A model generated the notes under the pieces. That model was not told the origin of the DNA, did no database searches, and saw only the letters and a list, made by a program, of their open reading frames with translations. The position numbers and the translations under genes are program-made. From Amycolatopsis mongoliensis (lineage in GTDB: Bacteria > Actinomycetota > Actinomycetes > Mycobacteriales > Pseudonocardiaceae), in the NCBI RefSeq assembly GCF_030285665.1, contig NZ_CP127295.1, forward strand, positions 9,424,001 to 9,488,000: 64,000 nt of DNA, in the 5' to 3' direction. Every line of letters begins with the position of its first letter. The stretch's first letter is position 1. Shown in pieces: positions 1 through 9,902 of this stretch.

Positions 1-238
1 CCCGCAGTTCCTGCTGCACGACCAGCCGGAAGAACTCCGTATCGCCGCCGTACCCGTGGTCCGCGTCGGCGTGGGCGACGAGGGCCAGCACGACCTGGCC
101 GATCTCGGCGTCCGCGGTGCCACCCCGGATGTGCACCTGCCCGGTGATCGGCTGGCCGGGCGCGGCGTGCGGCGAGTCCAGCACCGTGTCGACGGACGGG
201 CCACCGATGCCGAAGCGGCTCAGCATCCGGTTGAACAT
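1..238 (-). CDS. Spo0M-like sporulation-control protein (5' part, cut by window edge)
   Basis: Reading from the ATG at 238 on the minus strand, the product begins [20 protein letters not shown] and continues with a beta-rich segment ([18 protein letters not shown]). This matches the N-terminus of the Spo0M/SpoOM family, arrestin-like cytosolic proteins linked to sporulation and stress control. An SD site (GGAGGAG) lies about 7 nt before the ATG. Only about 79 codons are in the window, so C-terminal integrity cannot be judged. It is divergent from the ATPase gene across a 208-nt gap. Family assignment is by recognition of the N-terminal pattern; the cellular role here is unproven. Confidence 0.7.
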   Translation of the reverse strand, partial: MFNRMLSRFGIGGPSVDTVLDSPHAAPGQPITGQVHIRGGTADAEIGQVVLALVAHADADHGYGGDTEFFRLVVQQELR

Positions 239-446
239 GGGTCTCCTCCGGGGACGGATGGGGGTGCACTGCGCGCTCGGTGAGCGCCGTGTTCCAGTGT
301 CGTGGGGTCTTCCCGGTCCGCCCAGCCGCCGGGCGTCCGGAACCACCCCCTACCCGGCTGGATGTCCCCCCGCCGGTCGGCTGGTTCCACACCCGTTCGT
401 GGGCTCGGCCGCCCGGACGAGCCGGAGTTTGCGTACGGTCGCGGCT

Positions 447-2822
447 ATGTCAGGAGATGCACGCCTGCTCGTCGACGAGGTCGCAGGTGGACTGACCGCC
501 GCCGAGGTGGCCGAGCGGGTCGCCGCGGGCCGGACCAACGACGTGCCCGCCCGGGTGAGCCGCAGCACCGGCGAGATCGTGCGGTCGAACGTGTTCACCC
601 GGATCAACGCGATCTTCGCGGTGCTGGCCGTAATCATCTTCTCGACCGGCTACCTGCTCGACGGGCTGTTCGCCGGCCTGATCGTGGCCAACAGCGTCGT
701 CGGCATCGTCCAGGAGCTGCGGGCGAAGCGGACACTGGACCGGCTGGCGATCGTCGGCCAGGTCCGGCCGCGGGTGCGCCGGGACGGCGTGAGCCGGGAC
801 CTCGCGCCGGCCGACGTGGTCGCCGACGACGTGATCGAGGTCGGCCCGGGCGACCAGATCGTCGTCGACGGCACCGTCCTGGCGGCCGAAGCCCTGGAAG
901 TGGACGAGTCGCTGCTCACCGGCGAATCGGATCCGGTCGTGAAGCACCCGCACGACCCGGTGATGTCCGGCAGTTTCGTGGTGGCGGGCAACGCGGCCTA
1001 CCGCGCGACAAAGGTCGGGCGGGAAGCCTACGCGGCGAAGCTCGCCGAGGAGGCCGGACGGTTCACCCTCGCGGACTCCGAGCTGCGCTCCGGCATCGAC
1101 ACGATCCTGAAGGTCATCACCTACCTGCTCATCCCGGCCGGGGCGCTGTCGATCTACAACCAGCTCGCGGGCTCGCAAGCCCTGCCCGACGCGCTTCGCG
1201 GCATGGTGGCCGCACTCGTCCCGATGGTGCCCGAAGGCCTGATCCTGCTGACCTCGGTCGCGTTCGCCGTCGGCGTGGTCCGGCTGGGCCGGCGGCAGTG
1301 CCTGGTCAACGAGCTGCCGGCGATCGAGGGCCTGGCGCGGGTGGACGTCGTGTGCGCCGACAAGACCGGCACGCTCACCGAGAACACCATGCGGCTCTCC
1401 GAAATCCGGCCGCTCGGCGACGGTGACGTCGCCCCCGAACTCGTGCTCGCCGCGCTGGCCGCCGCCGACCCCCGACCGAACGCGAGCCTGCTGGCGATCG
1501 CCCAGGCGTGCCCGCCGGCGCTCGACTGGACCGCGGAGACGGTCGCGCCCTTCTCCTCGGCGCGCAAGTGGAGCGGTGCGGGCTTCGGCGAACACGGCGA
1601 CTGGGTGCTCGGCGCTCCCGACGTACTGCTGGCCGCCGGTTCGGCCGAGCGCGGAGAGGCGGAGCGGATCGGCGCGCAGGGCCTGCGGGTGCTGCTGCTC
1701 GGCCGGGCCGCAACCGGCCTCGACGCACCGGAGGCACCGGGCGAGGTGGACCCGGTCGCGCTGGTGGTCCTGGAGCAGACGATCCGCGGTGACGCCCGCG
1801 AGACCCTGGACTACTTCGCCGCCCAGGGCGTGGCCGTCAAGGTGATCTCCGGCGACAACGCCGTCTCGGTGGGTGCGGTGGCCCGCGCTCTGTCCCTGCC
1901 CGGGGCCGACGCCCCGGTCGATGCCCGGACCCTGCCTGAGGATCCCGAAGCGCTCGCCGCCGAGGTGGAGCGCGGCACGGTGTTCGGGCGGGTCACGCCC
2001 GCCCAGAAGCGGGCCATGGTCGCCGCGCTGCAGTCGCGGGGGCACACGGTCGCGATGACCGGCGACGGCGTCAACGACGTCCTCGCGCTCAAGGACGCCG
2101 ACGTCGGCGTCGCGATGGGTGCGGGCAGCCCGGCGACGCGGTCGGTGGCGCAGATCGTCCTGCTGGACAACGCCTTCGCCACGCTCCCCCAGGTCGTCGG
2201 TGAGGGACGGCGGGTGATCGGGAACATCGAGCGGGTCGCCAACCTGTTCCTCACCAAGACGGTCTACTCGGTACTGCTTGCCCTCATCGTCGGCGTCCCC
2301 GGCCTGATCGGCCTCACCGCCGTGCCCTACCCGTTCCTGCCCCGGCACGTCACCATCGTCGGCTGGTTCACCATCGGCCTGCCCGCGTTCGTGCTGTCGC
2401 TGGCCCCCAACAACGACCGCGCCCGAGGCGGTTTCGTCGGCCGGGTACTGCGGATGGCGATCCCGGCCGGGGTGGTGATCGCCGTGGCCTCCTTCACCGC
2501 CTACCTCCTGGTCCACCCCGGCATCGGCAGCGGCGAGACCACGCAGGTGCAGGCCAGCACCACGGCACTGATCACGCTGATGGCACTCGCGTTGTGGGTG
2601 CTCGGGATCATCGCCCGGCCCTACACGTGGTGGAAGGCCGGCCTGGTCGCCGCGATGGCCGTCGTGTCCGGCCTGATGTTCGTCCTGCCGGTGACGCAGC
2701 GGCTGTTCCTGCTGGACCCCGGCAACGCCGGCCACACGCTCACCGCGCTCGGCTGCGCCGCCGCGGGCGTGGTCCTGATCGAACTCGGCTGGTGGATCGG
2801 CGGCCGGCTCGCGAAAAACTGA
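447..2822 (+). CDS. ctpE: Cation-translocating P-type ATPase, CtpE type
   Basis: This 791-residue membrane pump carries the P-type ATPase signatures in order: TGES near residue 158, the phosphorylation loop DKTGT near 305 and TGDGVND near 538, with hydrophobic segments before and after. Sequence and length closely follow Mycobacterium tuberculosis CtpE (about 797 residues, implicated in calcium uptake), including VFTRINAI near the N-terminus and [12 protein letters not shown] after the hinge. I chose the ATG at 447 because the product then starts like CtpE; the frame stays open upstream to 117 but that stretch has no homology. No SD precedes this ATG. A TACGGT box at 434-439 would fit a nearly leaderless transcript. 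It converges on lysX with a 10-nt gap. Confidence 0.9.
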   Translation: MSGDARLLVDEVAGGLTAAEVAERVAAGRTNDVPARVSRSTGEIVRSNVFTRINAIFAVLAVIIFSTGYLLDGLFAGLIVANSVVGIVQELRAKRTLDRLAIVGQVRPRVRRDGVSRDLAPADVVADDVIEVGPGDQIVVDGTVLAAEALEVDESLLTGESDPVVKHPHDPVMSGSFVVAGNAAYRATKVGREAYAAKLAEEAGRFTLADSELRSGIDTILKVITYLLIPAGALSIYNQLAGSQALPDALRGMVAALVPMVPEGLILLTSVAFAVGVVRLGRRQCLVNELPAIEGLARVDVVCADKTGTLTENTMRLSEIRPLGDGDVAPELVLAALAAADPRPNASLLAIAQACPPALDWTAETVAPFSSARKWSGAGFGEHGDWVLGAPDVLLAAGSAERGEAERIGAQGLRVLLLGRAATGLDAPEAPGEVDPVALVVLEQTIRGDARETLDYFAAQGVAVKVISGDNAVSVGAVARALSLPGADAPVDARTLPEDPEALAAEVERGTVFGRVTPAQKRAMVAALQSRGHTVAMTGDGVNDVLALKDADVGVAMGAGSPATRSVAQIVLLDNAFATLPQVVGEGRRVIGNIERVANLFLTKTVYSVLLALIVGVPGLIGLTAVPYPFLPRHVTIVGWFTIGLPAFVLSLAPNNDRARGGFVGRVLRMAIPAGVVIAVASFTAYLLVHPGIGSGETTQVQASTTALITLMALALWVLGIIARPYTWWKAGLVAAMAVVSGLMFVLPVTQRLFLLDPGNAGHTLTALGCAAAGVVLIELGWWIGGRLAKN

Positions 2823-2832
2823 ACACACGTCC

Positions 2833-5800
2833 TCATTCCGGCCGGACCAGCGGGAAAGCCAGCGTGTCGCGGATCGTGGTGCCGGTCAGCAGCATGACGA
2901 GCCGGTCGACGCCCAGTCCGAGTCCGCCGGAGGGCGGCATGGCGTATTCGAGCGCGGTGAGGAAGTCCTCGTCGACTTCCATCGCCTCGGGATCGCCGCC
3001 CGCGGCGAGCAGCGATTGGGTGACGAGCCGGCGGCGTTGTTCGACCGGGTCGACGAGTTCTGAGTAGGCGGTGGCGACTTCCGTGCCCTTGATGACGAGG
3101 TCCCAGCGTTCGGCCAGCGCCGGGTCGTCGCGGTGCGGGCGGGTGAGCGGGGAGACGTCGGCGGGGAAATCGGTGTAGAACACCGGTCCGGCGGTCTGCT
3201 CCTCGACCAGGCGTTCGTACAGTTCGAGGACGACCGCACCGCGTGTCCGCTGTGGATTGTGGACGATCCCGGCGGTGTCGCACAGCTGCCGCAACCGGGC
3301 TTCCGGTGTGCTGCTGGTGATCTCCTCGCCGAGGGCTTCGGAAATGGCATGGTGGACGGGCACGACCGGCCAGTCGCCGGAGAGGTCCAGCTCTCCGGCC
3401 GTTTCGCTGCCGTGGATGGCGCAGGCGGCGGCCTTGATCAGCTGCTGGCAGCGCGCCCGCATGACCGTGTAGTCCGCGTAGGCCTCGTACGCTTCCAGCA
3501 TCGTGAATTCGGGATTGTGCTTGTAGGACACGCCTTCGTTGCGGAACGTGCGGCCGAGCTCGAAAACCCGCTCCACTCCCCCGACACACAGCCGCTTCAG
3601 GTACAGCTCCGGGGCGATCCGCAGGTAGAGCCGCATGTCGTAGGCGTTGATGTGCGTGACGAACGGCCGGGCGTTCGCACCACCGTGCACCGGCTGCAGC
3701 ATCGGCGTTTCGACCTCGAGGTAGTCCCGGCCGAGCAACGTCGCCCGCAGTGCCTGGACCGCCGCGCCGCGGGCGCGCAGCAGCTCACGCGAGCGTGGTC
3801 GGACGACCAGGTCGAGGTAGCGCTGCCGCACGCGGGCTTCGGGATCGGTGAGACCGGAGTGCTTGTCGGGCAACGGGTGCAGGCACTTCGCCGCCAGCGT
3901 CCAGCTCTCGGCGAGGATCGACAGCTCGCCGCGCCGGGAGGTGATCACCTCGCCGCGGATCGCGACGTGGTCGCCGAGGTCGACGTCCGCCCGCCAGCTC
4001 CGGAGGTCTCCCTCCGCGGTGTCCGGTGCCGCGAGCATGACCTGGAGGTCACCGGACCAGTCCCGGAGCGTCGCGAAACACAGCTTACCGTGGTCGCGCA
4101 TCAGCATGACCCGGCCCGTGACGGCGACCCGCTCCCCCGTGCGGGTGTCCGGTTCGAGGTCCGGGAAGCGCGCTGCCACCTCCGCGAGCGTGGTGTCGCG
4201 GGGCACCAGGACGGGATAGGGATCGACGCCGCGGGCCCGCAGTCCGTCGAGCTTGGCCAGCCGGATCCGGGTCTGCTCGGAGGCGGGCACGGGCCGGTCC
4301 TCGACGGCCGGCCCGGCGCTCCCGGCGTCGCGGACGGCGGCCAGCAGCGCCGGGTCGCCGTCGTGGGCGGGAGCGGTCGACCCGCGGCCGAGGAAGCCTT
4401 CGGCAATGGCGGAGGCGAGCCCGACCCGCGCCAGGTCGCGCCGGTCCCCGTGGATCAGGAAGCGTGGCTCCCAGTGCGGGCGGTACTTGACGTTCGACCG
4501 GTAGAGCGATTCGAGCTGCCACCACCGGGAGAAGAACAGCAGCAGCCGCCGCCAAGCCCGCAGGATCGGGCCGGCGCCGATCCGCGCGCCCTCTTCGAAC
4601 ACCGCGCGGAACACCGCGAAGTTCAGCGACACCCGCCGGACGCCGAGCGCGGGCGCACCGGCGGCCAGCGCACTGACCATGAACTCCATCAGGCCGTTGT
4701 CGGCATCGCGGTCACGGCGCATGAGGTCGAGGGAAAGCCCGGTCCGGCCCCACGGCACGAACGACAGCAGAGCCCGGACGTTCCCGGCCGCATCGAGCGC
4801 TTCGACCAGCACGCACTGCCCGTCGGTGGGATCGTTCAGCCGGCCGAGCGCCATCGAGAAGCCGCGTTCGGTATCGGTGTCGCGCCAGCGGTCCGCCAGT
4901 GCGGCCGCGGCGGCGAGCTGCTCGGGCGGGATGTCGGCGTGCCGGCGCACGCGCGCGGTGTACCCGGCCCGCTCGATCCGGGTGACGGCCTGGCGCACCG
5001 GGCGCATGTCCGGCCCGGCCAGGGTGTAGGCAGTGACGTCGAGGATCGCTTCGTCGCCGAGTTCGATCGCCTTCAGCCCGGCCCGCACGTACGCTTCGGC
5101 GGCTTCCTCCCCGGCACCCATCACCGCTGGGCTCCAGGTGTACTCGGCGCACATCGCCAGCCAGCGGGCGATGGCGGGCTGCCACGCGTCCGGCGCGCCG
5201 AGCGGGTCGCCACTGGCCAGGCAGACCCCGGCGACGACGCGGTAGGTGATCGCCGCCTCTCCCGAGGGGGCGAACACCACGGCCTTGTCCCGCCGGGTGG
5301 CGAAGTAGCCGAGTGAATCGCGTTCGCCGTGCTCGGCGAGCAACCTGCGGACGGCGATCTCGTCGTCGGTCGTCAGCAGCGACGTCATCCGCTGCGCGCG
5401 CAGCATCCACAGCAGCGCGGCGAACAGCGAGACCACGCCGAACAGCGACACCGACAGCGCGACCCAGCCCGGCGCGTCACCCACCCGGGTGATGTCCAGC
5501 TGGATCGCGCCGCCGATGACGGTCTCGACCGCCCAGCTCCACCGGTCGCCCACCGACCGCAGCGAGCCGGGGAACACCTGGACCAGCACGCCGCCGAGCA
5601 GGATCGAGACCCCGAGCAGCCCGGCGAACACCAGGATCGCCTTGCGCAGCGCCGCTTTGCGCGTCCGCCCGTAGAACTCCTGTTTCGCGGCCAGGAGGAC
5701 GACCAGCGCCACGACCGCGATCACCCCGGACTGCCAGAGCGACCACAGGTCCCAGCCCTTCAGCGCGAGCGGCTGCCCGTCGTCGTCGACCAGGAACTCG

Positions 5801-6138
5801 TCGGGGGCCAGCACCACCAGCAACCCGGTCATCGCGCTGAGCACCGCCTGAGCCAGCAGCAGGCAGCCCAGCACCGTCCGGGCGGCCCGCTTGCGGCGCG
5901 CCAACGCCCCTGCCAGCAGCGCGAGGAACAGGCCGTAAGCGACGTTCGGCGGCGCCGGGAAGACGGAGTCGTCGATGAACTGCCGCACGGGCTGGAAGCC
6001 GCGACCCAGCGCGGCGCTCACCGCCGAGAGAACGCACAGGGCGGCGATCACGCCCAGCGCGGTGGCGAACACCCGGGGAACCGCGCCGAGCCGCGATCGC
6101 CCGCCCGGCCCGGGAATCCGGACGGAGACGTCATTCAT
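2833..6138 (-). CDS. lysX: Bifunctional lysylphosphatidylglycerol synthase/lysyl-tRNA synthetase LysX
   Basis: The protein of about 1101 residues fuses two enzymes. An N-terminal polytopic membrane region and a DUF2156 domain (YFATRRDKAVVF, then NFAVFRAVFEEGARIGAGP) transfer lysine from Lys-tRNA to phosphatidylglycerol. An OB-fold and a class II lysyl-tRNA synthetase domain follow (motif 2 FRNEG...HNPEFTMLEAY, motif 3 GLGLGVDRLVML). Mycobacterial LysX has the same order and about 1172 residues; there it gives resistance to cationic peptides. The ATG at 6138 is listed; an in-frame TTG at 6159 lies 3 nt after the stop of the ABC exporter gene and is equally possible, as neither has a clear SD. 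Close spacing indicates co-transcription with that exporter. Confidence 0.93.
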   Translation of the reverse strand: MNDVSVRIPGPGGRSRLGAVPRVFATALGVIAALCVLSAVSAALGRGFQPVRQFIDDSVFPAPPNVAYGLFLALLAGALARRKRAARTVLGCLLLAQAVLSAMTGLLVVLAPDEFLVDDDGQPLALKGWDLWSLWQSGVIAVVALVVLLAAKQEFYGRTRKAALRKAILVFAGLLGVSILLGGVLVQVFPGSLRSVGDRWSWAVETVIGGAIQLDITRVGDAPGWVALSVSLFGVVSLFAALLWMLRAQRMTSLLTTDDEIAVRRLLAEHGERDSLGYFATRRDKAVVFAPSGEAAITYRVVAGVCLASGDPLGAPDAWQPAIARWLAMCAEYTWSPAVMGAGEEAAEAYVRAGLKAIELGDEAILDVTAYTLAGPDMRPVRQAVTRIERAGYTARVRRHADIPPEQLAAAAALADRWRDTDTERGFSMALGRLNDPTDGQCVLVEALDAAGNVRALLSFVPWGRTGLSLDLMRRDRDADNGLMEFMVSALAAGAPALGVRRVSLNFAVFRAVFEEGARIGAGPILRAWRRLLLFFSRWWQLESLYRSNVKYRPHWEPRFLIHGDRRDLARVGLASAIAEGFLGRGSTAPAHDGDPALLAAVRDAGSAGPAVEDRPVPASEQTRIRLAKLDGLRARGVDPYPVLVPRDTTLAEVAARFPDLEPDTRTGERVAVTGRVMLMRDHGKLCFATLRDWSGDLQVMLAAPDTAEGDLRSWRADVDLGDHVAIRGEVITSRRGELSILAESWTLAAKCLHPLPDKHSGLTDPEARVRQRYLDLVVRPRSRELLRARGAAVQALRATLLGRDYLEVETPMLQPVHGGANARPFVTHINAYDMRLYLRIAPELYLKRLCVGGVERVFELGRTFRNEGVSYKHNPEFTMLEAYEAYADYTVMRARCQQLIKAAACAIHGSETAGELDLSGDWPVVPVHHAISEALGEEITSSTPEARLRQLCDTAGIVHNPQRTRGAVVLELYERLVEEQTAGPVFYTDFPADVSPLTRPHRDDPALAERWDLVIKGTEVATAYSELVDPVEQRRRLVTQSLLAAGGDPEAMEVDEDFLTALEYAMPPSGGLGLGVDRLVMLLTGTTIRDTLAFPLVRPE

Positions 6139-6162
6139 GAGTCTGCTGGACACGCGCAAACA

Positions 6163-7938
6163 CTATCCGGCAGTCCGCTGAACGGCATTGTCTCCGGTGA
6201 GCAGCTGGGTGGCGGCGAACTCGGCGTACAAGGGATCACCGGCCACGAGCTGCTCGTGGGTGCCGGTCGCCCGGATGGTTCCCTCGTCCAGCACCACGAT
6301 CCGGTCGGCGCGGGTGACCGTCGAGAGCCGGTGGGCCACCACGAGCACGGTCGTGGTCTCGGCCGCGGCCGTGACCACGTCCCGGATCGCCAGCTCGTTC
6401 ACCGCGTCCAGCTGCGAGGTGATCTCATCCAGCAACAGCAGACGAGGACGGCGCAGGAGCGCACGAGCGAGCGCGACCCGTTGCCGTTCACCGCCCGAAA
6501 GCATGCTGCCACGGTGTCCGATCGGCGTGGCCAGACCGGCCGGCAGCCGATCCACGAGGCCGTCCAACCGGGTCTGCACCAGCACCTCCCGGACCTCCTC
6601 GTCGGTGGCTTCCGGACGGCCGTAGACGAGGTTGTCACGCAGCGTTCCGGACAGCAGTGGTGCATCCTGCTCGACGTACCCGATCGAGGCACGCAGGGCG
6701 GTCAGCTCCCAATCCGTGAGAGCCACACCGTCCAGCCGGATCCGGCCCGACGAGGGTTCGTGGAACCGTTCGAGCAGCGCGAACAGCGTGGACTTCCCGG
6801 CGCCGGAGGCCCCGACGAACGCCGTCATGCCCCGGGCGGGAATCTCGAGGTCGACACCACGCAGGATCTCCGGGGAGTCCGGGCCGTAGCGGAAGCGGAC
6901 GTCCTCGAAGACCAGCCCGGCAGCGTCGTGGCCGCCGACGGTCTTCCCGGCCGGTGCCGGTTCGGCGGGCATCTGCTCCACTTCGGACAGCCGGCGCACG
7001 GCCGCCAGCCCGATCTGCAGCCTGCTGCCCGCGTGCAGGAGCTGACCGATCGGCTCCTCCAGGTAGAACAGGTACAGCAGGAAAGCCACCAAAGTGGACA
7101 ACGGGATGGCGCCGGTCACCACCCGCGCGCCACCGACACCGAGCACCGCGAGGAACGACGCCTGGATCGCGAGCGCGTTGGAGCCGTGGACCAGCGACTC
7201 CCAGCGCGCCGAGCGGACACCGGCGCGCCACGCGCGTTCGGTCCCCTCCTCGATCGCCGTCGTCTCCCGGGCCTCCGCACCCGAGGCCTTGACGGTCCGG
7301 AAGGCGCCCAGGACCCGCTCCATCCGCGTCCCCGTGTCACCGACCGCCTCCTGGGCGGCGCGGGTCGCCTTTTCGATCATCGGCATGCCCGCCAGGGCGA
7401 GCAGGCCGACGACCAGCAGCACGGCCGCGGTCACGCCGAGCAGGGCAAGGTCCATCGTCCCCATCAGCACGACCATCACCACGGTCGTCACCGCACCGGT
7501 GACCAGGCCCACCAGCGCGTGCGTGCACACCTCGCGCAACAGGGTCGTGTCACTGGTGAACCGGGACAGCAGATCCCCCGGTTCGGCGCGCTGCACGGCG
7601 GGCACCCGCAGCCGCAGCACCCGCCGGGCGAACCGCTTCCGCGCGACCAGCACGACCGACTCCGCGGCGCGCTCGAGCAGGTAGTCACCGGCCATCCGCA
7701 CCGCTGCCCCGGCGAGCGCAAGACCGACGAGCAGCACCAGCAGACCGGTGATGACCCCGCCCGTTCCCAGCTCGTCGACGAGCGTCTTCGCCGCGAGCGG
7801 CTGGGCGGCCGCGGCCAGCCCGCCCAGCAGGACGAGCAACCCTCCGAAGAGGACGGTCCGCCGTTGTGGCCGGACGTAGCCCGCCAGCATCCGCCAGGTC
7901 GCGCGGTCGATCGAGGTGCGCACGGGAAACAGCTCCAT
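6163..7938 (-). CDS. ABC exporter, fused permease and ATPase
   Basis: This half-transporter of about 591 residues has an N-terminal six-helix exporter domain and a C-terminal nucleotide-binding domain. Visible are Walker A GASGAGKST (about residue 375), the signature LSGGERQRVALARAL (about 480), Walker B LLLLDEIT (about 500) and the H-loop VVAHRLST. It probably works as a homodimer moving a hydrophobic compound, lipid or peptide. The frame is open upstream to 8070, but that extension is low-complexity and homology starts near MELFPVRTSIDRATW, so ATG 7938 is preferred. It lies directly upstream of lysX and is probably co-transcribed with it. Substrate is unknown; a link to lipid lysinylation or peptide resistance is inference. 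Confidence 0.85.
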   Translation of the reverse strand: MELFPVRTSIDRATWRMLAGYVRPQRRTVLFGGLLVLLGGLAAAAQPLAAKTLVDELGTGGVITGLLVLLVGLALAGAAVRMAGDYLLERAAESVVLVARKRFARRVLRLRVPAVQRAEPGDLLSRFTSDTTLLREVCTHALVGLVTGAVTTVVMVVLMGTMDLALLGVTAAVLLVVGLLALAGMPMIEKATRAAQEAVGDTGTRMERVLGAFRTVKASGAEARETTAIEEGTERAWRAGVRSARWESLVHGSNALAIQASFLAVLGVGGARVVTGAIPLSTLVAFLLYLFYLEEPIGQLLHAGSRLQIGLAAVRRLSEVEQMPAEPAPAGKTVGGHDAAGLVFEDVRFRYGPDSPEILRGVDLEIPARGMTAFVGASGAGKSTLFALLERFHEPSSGRIRLDGVALTDWELTALRASIGYVEQDAPLLSGTLRDNLVYGRPEATDEEVREVLVQTRLDGLVDRLPAGLATPIGHRGSMLSGGERQRVALARALLRRPRLLLLDEITSQLDAVNELAIRDVVTAAAETTTVLVVAHRLSTVTRADRIVVLDEGTIRATGTHEQLVAGDPLYAEFAATQLLTGDNAVQRTAG

Positions 7939-8088
7939 ATTCCGTGGTCGTTGCCTGAAGAACACGGTTCCAGCAGGAACCGGCTCCTCGATCGTCGGCG
8001 ACGGAACTGGCGGGCGGTACCGGTGAACCGGCCGGACGGCCCAGCCGGGTGACTGGCCCCGCACCGCCACCCGGCGGCCCGGGCAGCC

Positions 8089-9339
8089 TCAGCGGCGGGT
8101 CAGCAGGCGCGTCAGCGGCTTCGCACCCATACCGTGCAGGACCACGCTGCCCAGGACGCAGACCACGGTGATGACCAGGATCGTGTCGGCGGCGGGCCCC
8201 TCGGGCAGCTTGTTGAACGCCAGGAGCCCGAACACGATCGTGGTCGTGCCGCGCGGTCCCAGCGCACCGACGAGCAGACGCTCCCGAGTGGACAGCTTCG
8301 ACCCGGCCAGCGACAGGAGTACCGGGAGCACGCGGACCACGGTGAGCACCGCGGCGCAGAAGAGGACGACCTGCCACGAGACACCCAGCGTGAACGCGAG
8401 GATGGCCGCGATGCCGACGACGAACCACATGGTCGTGGTCAGCACCGTGGTCACGTCCTCCAGCAGGTGCAGGTCCTTGCCCAGGGCGTCGGCCCGGACC
8501 TCCGCGCGGTCGGCCCGGCCGTCGCGGACCCGGCGGGCCTTGAGCAGCCGGTGCAGGTAGCGGAAGGCGGTGCCGCAGACGAACGAGGCGACGAAGCCGT
8601 TGCCGTCGATGGCGACGGTCGCGGCGTAGGTCAGCAACGGTGCCAGCAGCACCACGAGGCGCCCGGACTGGGCCGTCACCCATCCGGCGCGGTGCGCGCG
8701 GTCCAGCAGCCAGGCAAGGAGGCTGCCGAGCACGACCCCGACGACCAGGGCTTTCGCGGCGAACGGCAGCGCGGTGGCGAGCGCGTCGAGCGGCGTCCGC
8801 TGCTGCGTGTGGTCGCCGGCCAGGATCAGCGCGAACAGGAACAGAGGTGAGACGATCCCGTCGTTGTAGCCGCTTTCCACGTTCAGCACACTGCGCACCC
8901 GCATCGACAACGTGCGGTCGCGCACCAGCTGCTCCGCCGGAGCGAAGTCAGTCGGCATGGTGACACCGGCGATGAGCAGCAGCACGGCCCACGGAAGGCC
9001 GGGGAACAGCAGCCAGCCCAGCAGCGCCGCCAATGCGAGGCTCACCGGAAGGGCGACGAAAAGCACCCTGGCCACGAGCCCGGGATAACCGCCCCACAGC
9101 CGGCCGCCACGCACCTCGGTGGCATCGACGAACAGCAGCACCGCGAGGATGATCTCCGCGACGTGCTGCACGGCCTCGGTGTTCAGCACGGCCGCGATCG
9201 AGTTCTCGTACAGCAGGCCGACGAGGACACCGGCCAGCACCATCACCACCGGCGCGCCCAGGTTCCACCGGTCGAGCCGGGCCGCCGCCAGCGACCGGAT
9301 GACCATGGCGAGGGCGCCGGCGAGGAGCAGGAGATTCAT
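8089..9339 (-). CDS. Cation/proton antiporter, CPA1 (NhaP-like) family
   Basis: The product of 416 residues is almost wholly hydrophobic, with about 12 membrane segments. It carries Na+/H+ exchanger-like landmarks: LFVDATEVRGG, GVTMPTDFAPAEQLV and NVESGYNDGIVSPLFLF, where the ESGYNDG region corresponds to the ion-binding ND pair of CPA1 antiporters. It would exchange Na+ or K+ for protons across the cytoplasmic membrane. ATG 9339 (MNLLLLAGALAM) is chosen because the first membrane helix begins there; an in-frame GTG at 9357 has a weak AGGA site. It is separated from the ABC exporter by 150 nt and points the same way. Ion preference cannot be read from sequence. Confidence 0.85.
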   Translation of the reverse strand: MNLLLLAGALAMVIRSLAAARLDRWNLGAPVVMVLAGVLVGLLYENSIAAVLNTEAVQHVAEIILAVLLFVDATEVRGGRLWGGYPGLVARVLFVALPVSLALAALLGWLLFPGLPWAVLLLIAGVTMPTDFAPAEQLVRDRTLSMRVRSVLNVESGYNDGIVSPLFLFALILAGDHTQQRTPLDALATALPFAAKALVVGVVLGSLLAWLLDRAHRAGWVTAQSGRLVVLLAPLLTYAATVAIDGNGFVASFVCGTAFRYLHRLLKARRVRDGRADRAEVRADALGKDLHLLEDVTTVLTTTMWFVVGIAAILAFTLGVSWQVVLFCAAVLTVVRVLPVLLSLAGSKLSTRERLLVGALGPRGTTTIVFGLLAFNKLPEGPAADTILVITVVCVLGSVVLHGMGAKPLTRLLTRR

Positions 9340-9360
9340 GCGCTCATTCTCACGCACGTG

Positions 9361-9560
9361 TCCTAAAAGGAGTGATCGGCCCACCGAAGTCCGGCGCGCC
9401 TCAAGGCTCGCCGGCGGCAACGGCAGTTGGTACTCCAGCCGCACTTCGCAGTGTTCGGCATGTCTGCGCTGGTAGCGGGCTTGCTGGGCGCGTGCTTGGC
9501 AGCGCTGGCGCCAGGTCGGCCAGGCCCAGTCCCGAGGCTTCGTTATGTAATCGGTTTGAT
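9361..9560 (-). pseudogene. Possible C-terminal relic of an IS transposase
   Basis: Read on the minus strand, this stretch encodes WAWPTWRQRCQARAQQ followed by ARYQRRHAEHC, a Trp- and Arg-rich helix like the C-termini of actinobacterial IS4/IS701-type transposases. There is no start, no catalytic motif and no terminal repeat, and the frame runs into the antiporter gene. It could be coincidental coding-like sequence; the call rests on residue pattern only. Confidence 0.3.
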
Positions 9561-9865
9561 CGTGCCAGATCTGGGACGTCGCCGCCTCGGCTTGTCCGGT
9601 AAATGTCGGCTTCGGCGCGGTGCTTCCGTTTGTTCAGAGGCTGGCTTCCACAGGCTGCCGCCGTCTCGGCCTCCGCGGCGGAAGCGGTCAGGTCGACGGC
9701 GTTCTTGCCTGGTGTACCGCACGAATCGCCGGCCCGCCGAGCGACGCGCGAAGTCGAACTTCCCCTGCCCGCGGGCGCGGACTGCTCGTATTCCTTCACC
9801 TACCCTGATGAAAGCACCTCGATGATCGAACGCTACTGCTTCCGGTCGGATCAAATGGTCGGTAA
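9561..9865. other. Non-coding stretch between antiporter and IS element
   Basis: Several short frames exist on both strands, but none has a recognisable domain, a good SD or consistent codon bias. I see nothing here beyond the flank into which the IS5-family element inserted (TAA at 9863-9865). Confidence 0.5.
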
Positions 9866-9902
9866 GAGCGTGTCTTACGTGGTGATCGGGCGCTGGTAAG
9901 CG

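Noticed and set aside
450..2828. Open frame of about 790 codons on the minus strand
   Set aside because: It is the antisense of the P-type ATPase gene, rich in Arg, His and Gln-like composition, with no domain; a high-GC shadow.
3133..8052. Very long plus-strand frames of 727 and 907 codons
   Set aside because: They are antisense to lysX and the ABC exporter, which have clear homology; composition (Arg, Gly, Gln rich) is typical of shadows.
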